This document shows, piece after piece, positions 23,166 to 35,300 of a stretch of 64,000 nucleotides of DNA (positions within the stretch are counted from its first letter, which is position 1; each line of letters opens with the position of its first letter). Both the position numbers and the translations under genes were made by a program. This DNA comes from Schistocerca nitens (Eukaryota; Arthropoda; Insecta; Orthoptera; Acrididae), in assembly GCF_023898315.1 (NCBI RefSeq), contig NC_064619.1, forward strand, positions 303,280,150 to 303,344,149. Direction: 5' to 3'. Under the pieces are notes generated by a model. The model was not told the origin of the DNA. It searched no databases and was given only the letters and a program-made list of their open reading frames with translations.

Positions 23166-26100
23166 CAGCTGCAAGGACTACCATAGCACGCCTCCAATCA
23201 GACCCAAATTCTCAATTACACACACACTACGAATGTAGTTCCCGTTGCCCGTTATGCTCTTTACTCGCGGCATTTCCCCGATTCCCTTGAGGTTCGAGCC
23301 TGGTGGCCAACCACACTGAAGAGATCATTGACCACTCTAGCTTCATTTACATATATGAGGTCCTAAAGGACAGACATCACAAGAATACTACACATTCTAC
23401 AAAAGACATTCTGTATCGCAGAAGTCGGATATAAAGATGTTCAGGAAAAATAACTTAACAGTTGGAATTTCAGAGGTATTACACAGATATTAGCACTGCA
23501 CAATGAATTGCCGTTACGTTATGTAACGTCCTGTAAGACCTGAGAAAACAGTGGTGTTCACGTAAATGTATAGTCACGTCACAGTTCATTCGAATCTCAC
23601 GTTTCTTCGGAAATATATTTGATGCTTTCCCTTTAGGTTATCTTTGTGAACTACTTATATTTTATATTATTTTGTTGATGTGTTTCATTCTGTCTACAAC
23701 AGCAGTATAATCAAATTAATGGAAAAGCAATAGGTTGGTTCATACCACGACTGGTCAACTACATCCGAAGGGATATCGTACATCACCTATCACTATACTG
23801 AGTTAGCATTGCCTTCCAGGACATTCTCTTCAATACATATAAAATTAACCCTTAAACTCTGACACAGTTTCGTCAACTATTGTAACGAAGTTTCATCCGT
23901 ATTTCTTAGTACCACTTAAAATATTCCATACGGTTCTACATTTTAGAAATCTAACAAATGTAACCTAGGATCTATTTGCTTCAGAAACTTTCTATGGAAT
24001 TGTTACCCAGTCTACACGTATTAGACGCAAGCACATAACCACCCACCTAACAGAACCCTTGACTTCATTTGACGAAAGAAAAATTTTATTTAGCTTATCG
24101 GTTGTAGTTTGTTGCATTGGCACGACTGCATGCTCTTGAACATCTCAGGCAAACAAATCTTTGATGAAAAATGTTAATTTTATTTAATAAGCAAACATTC
24201 TACAGTAATAAGTACACAAAAAGTATAGCCACGTCTAGTGGTCGAAAAATGGACAAATTTGATGATTACATACTTGACCACAGTAACTGTTCCTCCCTGC
24301 AGTATGAGTAAAAACAGGAAAGATGATAAAAATTAAATAGGCGATTGACATTAAGAGCGTTTTCACCAAATGAGGGAATACCTTTATCGACTGTTGTCTT
24401 ACTACAAAACAGGGGCATTTTTTTCAAATCTGGGGATTGCACAACCATATTCACTGAAGAAGGAGTCACACGTGTGTGGTCAGGTCTTAGTCTGGAAATA
24501 GCAACACCTCGATTTCCCTATGCAAGCGACATGAACTACTCCGTCGCTAAGAACACGTTTTCACCGACAACAAGGGTTACATCCAGGATCTTTCTTTATT
24601 GGAAGGTGTACGATAACTCTGTGGCGCAACTGTGAGGAGGTAGAATGAAGAGAGACGACACAATGTGAAAGAGGAAATATTATGCGGAACACATGGCATC
24701 AACACCAGCCATTCATTGCTGTCCACATATTATGGGTGGCTTATAGTGTACAAACTGTGATGAAGCTAATTACGAGCCAGAATATTGGTCAGAATCGTAT
24801 TTGTTGATTACGAAGTTAGATTAGCACGACAAAGAATGAACATAGTATCTTTCCTGGCACTGCATTTTGCTGGAATAATGGGATCTACATCATACGGCAG
24901 CGTTGTATTCATTAGAACAATTGAAAAGAAACGTTTTGTACTAACACTGGTTCTTAATAATTGTCAGTCCGTGTTTTTACTAGAAATAAAAACACCAGTG
25001 GGTAAGCAGTTACTACAGCCAGCCATCTACGCGGTAGAAGAAAACAGTAATAACTAGTATAGATTTTACTTAACAGTGACACGTCAATGCTTCTTCTGTT
25101 TATCTCAAACTAAGCCCATGGCTTCGTGGAAGTGTCGAGCCTGTCTGTTTCTTTCTGAGTTCATCAGATAGTAAAGGCTGAAGCCTTGGGTTAAGGGGCC
25201 TTAAACCGTACGTAGCAGTACAAATTATAGAGCCAATGAGTAGTCGTGATCTCTTCTTATATGGAACTTGTAGTCCCCATAGCAAGAACAGTAGCGTGGT
25301 CACAGACGGAATCATGTGAATGGTAACAGCATTTAAATTTCTCATAGGGAGCCAAAATTAAAAACAACAATATACTATGTAAACACCACACTCAAGTGAA
25401 TTTTTTAAGTGGCAATGAGCTCATTTGCACTTAACAGAAGGATGGACAGCAGATTTGATAAGCGAAAAACCTGTTCATGAGAATTAAGTATTTCTTGTGA
25501 ATATTTTTAGTGCCTTGAGGTATGATAGTGATTGAAACGGCAAAACGATAGCTATAACAATTGGAATCGTTGTACGTTGACTGCGAATTGGACACGGCTG
25601 TTGCTGGCAGGTCGATCTGTCTTCTTGTTGAAATTATTGTTTCGTACAGGAGATGATATTGCAAAATGTTTGGCCTTGATACAACCTTGTGACATTAAGT
25701 CAATCGCTTCGAGGATGGAAGATGTTATGTTCTGATAAGGCTTGAAAAAATACAAAGTAAGTAAGTAATTAAGTTCTTGAGCGATAAGGAAAGTAATTAT
25801 TTTATGAACTCTTAGCGATAGCACGGATTGAGTAGAGGTGGGTGTGCACTAGTTTCAAGCCTTTAGTAGGATGAAAATTTATTGCCACTTACCTCACAAA
25901 CAATTGACCAGAATTAATTTTGACGACGTTTAAATACATGTTTGAGATTCCATACTGTCCAATAGTTACCAAAAATTATAGAAGGGCATATCTGAATGTT
26001 CACTAGATGAGTAGCAATAATAAGAATGTCAAATTTTTGTGACACATTTTAGCTCTGAGTTGAAGTGGTAGTGCAACACCTCTCTCTCCTTTTTTAGATA

Positions 26101-26360
26101 GCACGCTATCTTTTATGCTAATAGTGCACTTATTGCAAAACTTCAGTTCGTAATGTAAACTCTCCTATGGGACGGAAATCTCTGTTAGAGAGGGTGTAGC
26201 GGGATATTTGGCTTGACTATTGCCTAAGGGGTGTAACTGAGTTAATATAGTTGTATTATTTACTGGAGTAACACTACCCTAAACACTTTCTCACGTAAAA
26301 ATTCTCTCGTCACAGAATATACATCACTGAAGACTGAAATATTCGATAGCTGTGTTTTTA
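23165..26360. other. Unrecognised non-coding stretch of copy B
   Basis: This pairs with 4446-7590 of copy A. No frame is conserved between the two copies in a way that suggests a protein. The block 25112-25428 is the highly similar partner of 6370-6690. Confidence 0.55.
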
Positions 26361-26363
26361 GTG

Positions 26364-26582
26364 CCGGCCAGGGTGGCCGAGCGGTTCTGGGCGCTACAGT
26401 CTGGAACCGCGTGACTGCTACGATCGCAGGTTCGAATCCTGCCTCGGGCATGGATGTGTGTGATGTCCTTAGGTTGGTTAGGTTTAAGTAGTTCTAAGTT
26501 TTAGGGGACTGATGACCTCAGAAGTTAACTCCCATAGTGCTCAAAGCCATTTGTACCATTTTTGTTTGTTTGTTTGTTTGTT
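26364..26582 (+). mobile_element. SINE with a (GTTT)n tail, copy B private
   Basis: The head ccggccagggtggccgagcg, B box aggttcgaatcctgcc and tail agccatttgtaccattttt are followed by about five gttt units to 26582. Copy A is continuous across the site near 7590 (cctttagtatgctacccc). The target-site duplication is unclear because the tail is a simple repeat. Confidence 0.9.
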
Positions 26583-26924
26583 TTCATTGTGCTACCCCAG
26601 AATTTAATACAGCCTATAACAAATTAATTCTTTCTTGCACGCACTATAATGGTTCAGTTTTAGTCGTTCTTGGGGTCTAAGTGTCACTTTCATTTCAATG
26701 GTTGTGACGAGACATACAGTTGTTAATTACACCATCATGGTAAGGGCAATTACTAGGTTCATCGGCAAACAGATTATTAGCAGAACTGAAAGCCAGTATG
26801 GTTCGACACCACACACTTCTTAATTTCAGCTATGGTCGATAAATGTAAAACAGTAGCGATACACCTACCTAATGTACAAGGAGTGGAATGAATTGGTATT
26901 CAGAGTAAAAGTCGGTAATGATTA

Positions 26925-28067
26925 GGTACAGGCTAGACAATGATCTGTAAAGCAGGGGATCTCTGAGGGGGGAAGATCTATCTGATGTGACTGAAGAGGA
27001 AACAGGAGTCGATTTATATGAGACAGGAGATACAGATCAGAATCCGAATTTAAGAGAGCTTTGGAGGACTTGAGAGCAAATTAAGCAGAAGGGATAGATA
27101 GATAAAATTCCATCAGAATTAGTAAAATCATTGGGGGCAATGGAAACAAAGTGACTGTTCACTTTGGTGCGTGGAATATATATATATATCTGGCGACATA
27201 TCATCTGACCTTGGGAAAAATATCAGCCACAGAATTCCGAAGATTTCAAGAGCTAACTAGTGCGAGAATTGTGGCACAATCAGCTTAATAGCTCATACAG
27301 CCAAGTTGCTGGCAGGAATAATGTACAGAAGAAAGGAAAAGAAAACTGAGGATGTGCTAGATGACGATCAGTTTGGTTTTCGTAAAGGTGAAGGCACGAG
27401 AGAGGCAATTCTGAAGTTGCCGTTGATAATGGGCTAAAGAAAAATTACGAAACATTCATAAGATTTATTGACCTGTAAAAAGCGTACGACAATGTTAAAT
27501 GGTGCAAGATGTTCGAAAGTCTAAGAAAAATAGGAGTAAGCTATAGAGAGAGACGGGTAATATACAATACGTAGAAGGGCCAAGACGGAATAATAAGAGT
27601 GTACAGCATTGTATGGTAGTGTAACGTGGTATGTGAAAGAAACAAAACAGGAGAGAATCGAAGCATCTGAGATGTGGCGCTACAGTCGAATGTTTAAAAT
27701 TAGGTGGACTGATAAGGTAAGGAACGTGGAGATTGTGATGGTTCTAATGGCTCTGAGCACTATGGGACTTAAACATCTGAGGTCATCAGCCCCTAGAACT
27801 GAGAACTACTTAAACCTAACTTACCTAAGGACATCACACACATCCATACCCGAGGCAGGATTCGAACCTGAACTGAAGGGCCTAGAACCGCTCGGCCACA
27901 GCCACCGGCCGTGGAGGTTCTGCGCATAATCGGAGAGGAAAGGAATGTGTGAAAAACACTGATAAGAAGAAGGGACAGGATGATAGGATATCTCTTAAGA
28001 CATGAGAGAATGACTTCCAAGGTACTAGAGGAAGCTGTAGAGGGCAAAAACTGTAGACGAAGACAGA
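26925..28067 (+). pseudogene. LINE reverse transcriptase relic (copy B)
   Basis: It keeps blocks equivalent to 8035-8100, then DDQFGFRKGEGTREAIL near 27360, and joins directly at about 27600 to the C-terminal YGSVTWYVKETKQERIEASEMW block. The region holding RQGCSLS and the FxDD active site is deleted. After a SINE at 27739-27910 it continues with IIGEERNV-like and GYLLRHERMTSKVLEEAVEGK sequence, the usual end of this RT family, to about 28067. Confidence 0.85.
27739..27910 (-). mobile_element. SINE with an internal deletion in its tRNA head
   Basis: The tail and B box are normal on the minus strand, but between B box and A box about 25-30 bp are missing: aacctgaactgaagggccta directly joins the agaaccgctcggcc A-box region. 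Imperfect duplications gtggagattgtg and gtggaggttctg flank it. Copy A is uninterrupted near 10500. Confidence 0.9.
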
Positions 28068-28080
28068 GGTTGAAAACTCC

Positions 28081-28320
28081 CTCTAGTAGTTCTTACTGTC
28101 AGTGTATTCTATATATCCATTTCCTTGACAATTCTGCAGAAAACCTCCTCATTCCTTATCTTATCAGTCCAACTAATAGTCTACATTCTTCTATAGCACC
28201 ACATCTCATACGCTTCGATTCTCTTCCGTTCCGATGTCGCCACACTCCATGTTTCACTACTCAACAATGCTGTGCTCTAAACGTACATTCTCAGATATTT
28301 CTTCCGGAAATTATGGTCTA
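28081..28320 (-). pseudogene. Inverted fragment of the same LINE RT C-terminus
   Basis: Minus-strand frames read FRKKYLRMYV, STALLSSETWSVATSERKRI, EAYEMWCYRRM and WTDKIRNEEVFCRI. This matches the C-terminal region of the LINE at 27600-27740 in the opposite direction. It lies about 15 bp after the forward relic ends, so the two could form a partial hairpin. Confidence 0.8.
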
Positions 28321-28452
28321 TGCTGAGCAATTATGTGGGTGTTTTACATTTACGTTATACACGTCCTGATAGTAAAAGGTTGCATTTTTAACTTTTGACG
28401 ATAAGAACATAAGAACAATTGCCGTAGCAGATGGATAAACAATATATCTTCA

Positions 28453-28649
28453 GCCGCATGGGGTTAGCCAATCGGTCAGAGGCGCTGCAGTCATGGACTG
28501 TGCGGCTGGTCCCGGCGGAGGTTCGAGTCCTCCCTCGGGCATAGGTGTGTGTGTTTGTCCTTAGGATAATTTAGGTTAAGTAGTGTGTAAGCTTAGGGAC
28601 TAATGCCCTTAGCAGTTAAGTCCCATAAGACTTCATACATATTTGAACA
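28453..28649 (+). mobile_element. SINE of a second tRNA-headed family
   Basis: The head gccgcatggggttagccaat with a ggtcagaggcgctgcagt segment and B box ggaggttcgagtcctccctc differ from the commoner SINE. The tail (ccttaggataatttaggtt, ttagggactaatgccct, aagtcccataagac) is related. Duplications tatcttca at about 28445-28452 and 28653-28660 flank it. Confidence 0.88.
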
Positions 28650-28659
28650 CATTATCTTC

Positions 28660-31480
28660 AAATCCAAGATTGATAAAAGACAGCCATTATTACCACGGAA
28701 GGTTCGTATGAAACAGCGCGGTAAACAGCCGCCAACTACTATCATTGCAACTTTTAATACGTTCAAGTCACGCATTAATTGTTTTTTTTTATAACTGAAA
28801 AATACTTCCTTATGCGCTTTTTGAGCGGAGACGGACACATTCAGATGACTCCAGCAGCAGAGATTTGAGAGATAATAAAGGAATGCCCAGTGGTGGTTTG
28901 ACCGCACTTGGACGGAACGAAGGGCCCACAGGGGTGAGTGCTCAACGTGGCGTACTGTCTGTTTTGCAGTAACTCTGTGGTTCTCCCAGGGCTGTCTCGA
29001 ACCTCGGAGGAACGTGTCTTTTACGAGCGACACTCGGGACGGGTCACCCATGAGTTTGAGCAACAGATTAGAAAATCGTTTTGTCAATCACCTATCTGTT
29101 TCATGAAAGTCTATAGGCGTCGCCGGCGCCAAAGATACCCATGTTTTAAAGCGCACCACAAAATACACATTTTTCGTTTCTTACGGCACAGCAGATCACT
29201 CTTTGGGAGTACACCGAGCTAAACTCCTTGTCTTGTTACTTACTTCACGTGTTATAAAGGCTACACGTCGCTAAAGGGACGCCTGTCTTAAAGCACGCTA
29301 CCAAAGGAACTATATCTTTACATAGACAGCTGCTGGTCACACGCTTTCCAAATGAAGGGGTTATGAAACAGGCTCGTTTTCTAGATTCCATAGACTGCCC
29401 AAATGCCTCCAAGATGCGTGTCAAAAGGATCCACAAAGAAATATTGTCTGTGTTCGACCACGCAAGATGGTCGCCCACTTTCGCCACCTATAAGGGCGAG
29501 GCTGACAGTGGCATATTTGTTAAATGCAGCAGGAGAAACACCAGGAAAGCGGCCTGTCTTGTGACGCTTCCCAGAGATATGTTGTTGTCTCTGCTTGAGG
29601 GAAATCGCCCGCATAAGACTAAGTAATATCAGTACGAACAGCATTAATCTGGCTGTTTCTTTTTTCTGCTTTAGTAAGCTGTGTTATTAAATAGAAACAT
29701 GAATTGCAGTGTCTATCAGTAAAATGTGCATGACCCTAACGTATTTAACTCAATGACAAAATTATTGCATGTTGATGGAATAATTGCAGAAAACGTAAGT
29801 TTTATGGGAGATTAGACATAGTAAATATACAATGTTCGGTGTCACTAGAATCTTGGTTTAAAGCGATTGAGGAGATTACTTTTATTTTGTTATATTTATG
29901 AAGTTTGGGAAATTGGTTCTCTGTTCTACAGATTTATATCTCATTGCTTGGCGCTACGATGACATGAAATGGTGGGGAAAGCATGGAAGCAAGAGTCAAT
30001 AGCAAACCGAGTGACATGGAACGTTTAGCTGGGAACTGATGTGAGACACGAAAGGACTTCGTTCAGGGACTCTAGACAGTCCACACGTTCCGGTTTACAG
30101 GTTTACTGCAAAGAGTGGTCAACACAGGATCAGCTGGAACAGTTTGTTGCAAATTGTAACGGATACTTTGAGTTTGACTTGCAAATTAGTTGCTGCTGAA
30201 GTGACTGAAATAATTAGTGCCAATAACAAAATGGTGTTAGGAATAGACCAGTATACACACATATTTTCTGGGTCGCCTAGTTTATTTGTAAAATACATCT
30301 CCCGCTACATTAATTTTGATCAAACGCAGCTAGCAAGTCTTCTAGAACATTATAATCTTGTTGTATCATAAAAGGAATCTATTTTACAAGGGTGTGTCTT
30401 TGATACTAGACAGTATCTCAAGAGCCAAAATTCAGGTAAAATTCGATGGTTGCCTCCAAGTTAAGTGTTGTAATTCAAAACAGAGAGGAGTAGCTCGCAA
30501 GTTACAACTGAGATGTTGTGCCTTGGGATTTGGTTTACTGTTAACAATATGAGAATGTATGGTGCGTAAAATTTAACCATTACATTGTTACCTCCTAGAT
30601 ATAACTCTCTGAAGGGCAGTGTCAACAAAAATGGGGAGATTAGACTCTGCACAGAGGTTAACAACAGTCATTGTTCTCGCACACCATTCACGACTGGGAA
30701 AGACCCACATGACATTGGGACGAAGAGTACTTTCCGCTGACTTTCGGAATATAGACATGGAATTTGTTTTCCTACTGAAGTATTATCTACTCAAAAAAAA
30801 TGTATTACTTCAATTGAATTTTGAAAAAAAAGAACATTTACAAAAGAAATACATAGAAGGTGTCTGTATAAAGTTTTCAGTTCACCGTGGTATAGCGTGT
30901 TAGTGTGAACTAGAAAGATACCTCGAGAATCTTAGTTTTTCAATGGTTTAGCATTCTGTGTTTAGAGAGCAACATTTTAGTTAGGGTGCTAATAAATAGG
31001 CTGCTTGATGTCCACAAAACAGCTTGATAATGGCTGACAATTGGGTTAATGTTCTGTGTAGCTCCATTGCCTGCAAAGTTTGCATATTTGGACCAGATTC
31101 AGTGAACCATTGGCAAGAGTTAACAATTGGTTCTGAATGAAATTTCCAGTGGACACACTAGCCCTAATTATGGAGTACTTTACGCATCCTATCCTTTTCC
31201 GCAAAGCTAGATACTGTTGAGATTCAGTATACTAGCGAATATATGTACAGTATGCACACTCTGCAGGAACATCAGTGTGACCATAATTTCGACGTTAACG
31301 TGCAATAACCACTGACAGACAGCACGTGACAGAATTAGCAGTGGAGGGTATTTAAAGAGGTTGATGGGGATGCAAAAAACTGTGCAGTCATTGTCGTAAA
31401 TGGGAAACAGAGCGATATATCTGACGTCCACAATGGCATGGTTATTGGCTTTCAGGCCAAGGGTGTAAGCATTTCCGAAA
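28660..31480. other. No recognised gene
   Basis: About 2.8 kb. The longest frames (28593-29087 minus, 29363-29626 plus, 29381-29644 minus) overlap on opposite strands and have no motif I recognise. The 28680-29630 portion is somewhat GC-richer than its surroundings, so a host exon is possible but unsupported. Confidence 0.4.
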
Positions 31481-31483
31481 CGG

Positions 31484-33736
31484 CTGACAAAGGAACATTT
31501 TCAAGTGTCAATGAACGATCTCGATGAAACTTGACGGATGCGTAGATGTGGCAAAATAACGCAATACGGATTTTTTTTGTTTGCGCCCAGTTTCACTTTT
31601 AAGAGGTAAAAGACGCCCTGAAGGTGATTTGGTGTATTAGGTTTAGAGGAAATATCCTCGAAAAGATGACGCAGAAAAAATGTTTTTCATATGAACATTG
31701 ATATATAATTTACGTTCATGAAAACTGAGTGATCAACTTTTGTAATAATCTGTAATTTTGCAAAATATCCTACGAACATTAGTTAATTATAAAAGACGAA
31801 AACTTTTGTCTGAACATAAGTTAAGGAAGCTTCCAGGTCACGTACATCCGTGTCTAATGAAGATGGTTTGTGGAATCCCATGCTCGAAAAATGAGCTGTA
31901 CACAATGTTCTATTAGCGAATTTTCAACATACCTAATTAAAATATCCAAAGATTCTTTATTATTCTAATTAACGTTTTACTTACATTATTGTTATGAGTT
32001 TAAAGTGCTATTTTACTCTTTTCATTCATGGTGTATCTTGTTAATTGAAAATAACAAATCACTAATTATTATGACACAAAATCACTGCAATAAAAATTCA
32101 AACATAAGGTTTTCTTACAAAATGAACGATATTTCTTCACATAATTTACACGACGGGAACAAGATATATGAAAGATTCAGTGGGATTTCAGAACGTCGCA
32201 GGTGATTCTCTAAACATCCTGATCTCTATCATGCATATTTCTGTTCGTTGGCAACCGTTTGCCAAGAGACTTGATTATGAATTTCAGACTGTAGCTGATT
32301 ATGTTGTTTCTCGATTGGAGATTGCATTAGTGCTGAGCTAGATCTGCAGATCATCATACACAGTTCTTCTAAGATCGGAAGTCGTTACGCGTCCCACGAC
32401 TCTATCTGCGCCGCCGAGACTTGTGGGATCACAGGATGAAGACGCTCCTTGTCCTCGAGTACGACGCTCAAAATGGTTTTTTCACAATGGCCGCACGCCT
32501 CTCCAAACTTTTGAGAGAAACTAATTGTGAGTTTGAACCGAGAATTCGAGGATGGCTCTCTGAAACCCCAAATGTACTTGTGACAGCAGCTTAATCTGGT
32601 AAACAAACATCTGACCAAGTCAAAAAGATTTTTGAAACATGTTTTCTTTCCCAGTGAGGGAAAAATCGTATTATTGTTAGATTCTTTAGGGGTGGTCCAT
32701 GTGAAAGAACCGTTTAGGTCGTTGTACCTTAGGACAAGGAACTTATTCATCTGTTGATCCCAAACCGCTAGATGGCACAGGTACAGCCGTAGGATGTGTA
32801 TTGCTTTCTGTGTTGGAAGAATTTTGTGAGAAGATTTTCAGATATAATTCTATTGAATGCTTACGAAGTTGATCATCACTTGAAAATCAAGGTGCAACCA
32901 GTTTTACATAATCAGGTCTCTCCATCAAGGCTAAAATTTGCCTTGTACAAAGTTGGATATTCAGACAAGCACCTGCAACAACTTGAAATCCTGCTGAATT
33001 TTGTGTCGTACTAAGTTCTCAGTCGTGTATATTATGTGAAGGAATTACTTCATTTTACGTGCAACGTGTAAAAAAATTTTATGTTTTAAGCATTTCTCTA
33101 CAGATCATCATTATTGTAATGATTTCATAATAATGAGTTGCTTATTATTTTCAATTAAGAACATACAGGTATTAGAAATAGTAGTCTAAAAAATGTATGT
33201 AAAACGTAAATTAACAATTTAAAACGTAAAAGAAATATGAGTTGATGAATAAGTAGAATAGTAATATATTTTGATATTTTGACATTGTATACTGAAAATA
33301 CTACGAGCAGCCCATTTTACAAACACAGTATTTCAGAAAACAGCTTTATTGTACATGACTGTATGCAGCATCAAATCTTTTTTAACTTCCTTTGTAACAA
33401 AAGTTTTCATTTTTCAATATTAATTAGTGGTGTTGGGATATTTTGCAAAATTTACAGTTATTACAAAAGGTCATTATACAGTTTTTAAGAACATCAACTG
33501 CATAACAGCTTTGATATGAAAATTTTTTAATGAATCGTCGTTTGGAAGATGTTCCCTTTCAACTTAATATTCCTTTGTAGGTGTATTTTTACCCTTTTGT
33601 AGGTCGAGTTCCTTTCTAGGTGTATTTTTACTCCTTGAAAGTGAAACTGGGCACAAACAAAGAAAACACGTACTGCATTATCTTGCCCCCTCTATACACC
33701 GGCCAAGTTTCCTCATGGGGAATGTTCCCTTGTCAG
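31484..33736. mobile_element. Putative 2.25-kb DNA element with long inverted ends
   Basis: The left end from 31484 begins ctgacaaaggaacatt and contains gtttgcgcccagtttcactt near 31590. The minus strand read from 33736 begins ctgacaagggaacatt and contains gtttgtgcccagtttcactt near 33640. The inverted similarity spans about 130 bp with an indel of about 20 bp. The interior is AT-rich with no transposase I recognise. The minus frame at 32385-32750 has no motif. It is best explained as a non-autonomous transposon; no clear target-site duplication was found. Confidence 0.6.
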
Positions 33737-34391
33737 TTTATAAACCCTTCGTGTGTCGCCGTGGCTAGAGCATAGTGTGCGTGACAAAATGGTGCTACCC
33801 AAAATCAGCGCGAAAGCAACAGGCCGTACATAACAGGTGTGAACGACGGTTGCGGGGTCGTGTACAGGCGAACAGACGTCCAGCTGTTGAGCAACTGACT
33901 GCCTAGATCAACCAAGGGGTTACCAACAGTACCGTCTCGACAACCGTCCAGCAGACGTCGCTGCGAATAGACGTCCGCAACAGGGTCCCGGTTCATGAAC
34001 GCATGCTGACTGTTGCTCATCGGTGACGAACTCTGGAATTTGCAGCTACTGGATGACCTCTGAGTGACGACAGCTAGCCTTTTCATGTGAATAGCGTTTT
34101 ATGCCCCATCGGATAGATGGTCGTTCGCATGTACGGCGTAAAACACCCAAAAACAACCACCCTACAACAATCGACAAAAGGGTCCACGCAGAAAGAGGGA
34201 GCTTTATGACCTGGGGAGTCTTTTCTTGTAAGTCCCTGAGTTATCTCGTCATTCAGAAGGGCACAATGATCAGCACTAGTATGTATTATGCTTGGAGACC
34301 ATGTCCATCCTTACATGCAGTTTGTTTTTTCTAGGAACTTTGGCATTTACCATTAGGACAATGAACGTGTCACACTGCTCGCAGCATACGA

Positions 34392-35300
34392 GGTGCGACA
34401 ATAAAGTAATGAGACTGATGTGAAAAAAAAAATGTTGCTTACCGTTTTAGTCAAGTTTAGTGTTGTTTCCTTCGAAGTAGTTCCCTTCTGACTGCACACA
34501 CTTTTTTCAGCACTTCTGCCATTGATGGTAACATTTTTTGAATTCACCTTCTGTAATTTCCTCCAAGACCCTCGTCATACCTTTTTGGACATCTTGTGTT
34601 GTTTGAAAGCGGTGTCCCTCGACCACTGTTTTGACTCTTGGAAATAGAAAAAAGTCGCACTGTGCGATATCTGGTGAATAAAGTGGCTGTGGTAGTACGG
34701 AAATTTGTGGTGAGGTCAAAAATTGCTGTACTGACAGAGCAGTATGTGATGGCGAATTATCGTGATGCAGAATCCAATTATCAGAAATGTTGGCACAGAC
34801 ACGAAGAACTCTTTTAGGAAGTCTTTCTAAAATTTCTTTGTAGTAATATTGGTTAACTGTTTGTCCAGGAGGAACCCACTCTTTATGAACAACTCCCTTG
34901 GAATCAAAGAAGCACACAAGCATGCATAGTCGTCCATTGTGGTCTTCGTCTTCAACATTCGTTCTGCCTTCATTAAACATTTTATGCCAACGAAAAAGTT
35001 GAGCTCTTGACATAACCTCCTCTCCAAAAGCTTTCTGAAGCTTACCGTAAGCTGTCGTAGCGTTTTCACGCAATTTAACGCAAAAAGAAATTGCATACCG
35101 TTGCGCAATATTATAAGGTTCCATTTCCGTGACGAGAGACACAAACACATGTTAACATATTACAGCACAACTCACTACTGAGCAGTTGCATCGATGTGCC
35201 ACTGGGACTAGAAGCAGCTTATAGACCAAGGTCAAATATATTGTGCCTTCGCAAGCCTGCAGGATTGCCACATCTTGCAAATTACTTTATTGTCGCACCT
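34392..35300 (-). mobile_element. Internally deleted mariner nested in the Tc1 relic
   Basis: Inverted ends share ggtgcgacaataaagtaat: plus strand from 34392, minus strand from 35300. The right flank is TA; the left TA appears mutated. Length 909 bp compared with about 1.3 kb for a full element shows an internal loss. The Tc1 reading resumes on the far side. Confidence 0.9.
34507..35124 (-). pseudogene. Mariner transposase with a large internal deletion
   Basis: Starting at ATG 35124 (MEPYNIAQRYAIS), the frame is open to the TGA/TAG region at 34507. It keeps the N-terminal helix-turn-helix with SRAQLFRWHKMFNEGRTNVEDE, then jumps after HNGRL into MLVCFFDSKGVVHKEWVP, WILHHDNSPSHTALSVQQFL (second catalytic D) and LYSPDIAQCDFFLFP. 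The second D and the D of CDFF are 34 residues apart, as in DD34D mariners. About 140 residues are missing, including the second DNA-binding motif and the first catalytic D. It remains open for about 205 codons but cannot catalyse transposition. Confidence 0.92.

Larger units (their letters stand above)
18756..27995 (+). repeat. Segmental duplication, copy B
   Basis: This is the direct partner of 1-10590. Copy B alone carries SINEs at 18904, 19931, 26364 and 27739, and a solo LTR at 21493-22541 that itself holds a SINE. It lacks about 515 bp inside the LINE relic: the sequence jumps at about 27600 from the equivalent of 9868 to the equivalent of 10375. It has one copy of the 185-bp unit where copy A has eight. 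Several private insertions are clean, with target-site duplications matched to intact sequence in copy A. Confidence 0.85.

Noticed and set aside
28593-29087. A 164-residue minus-strand host protein
   Set aside because: Its C-terminal part runs into a SINE, it overlaps other frames on the opposite strand, and no domain is visible.
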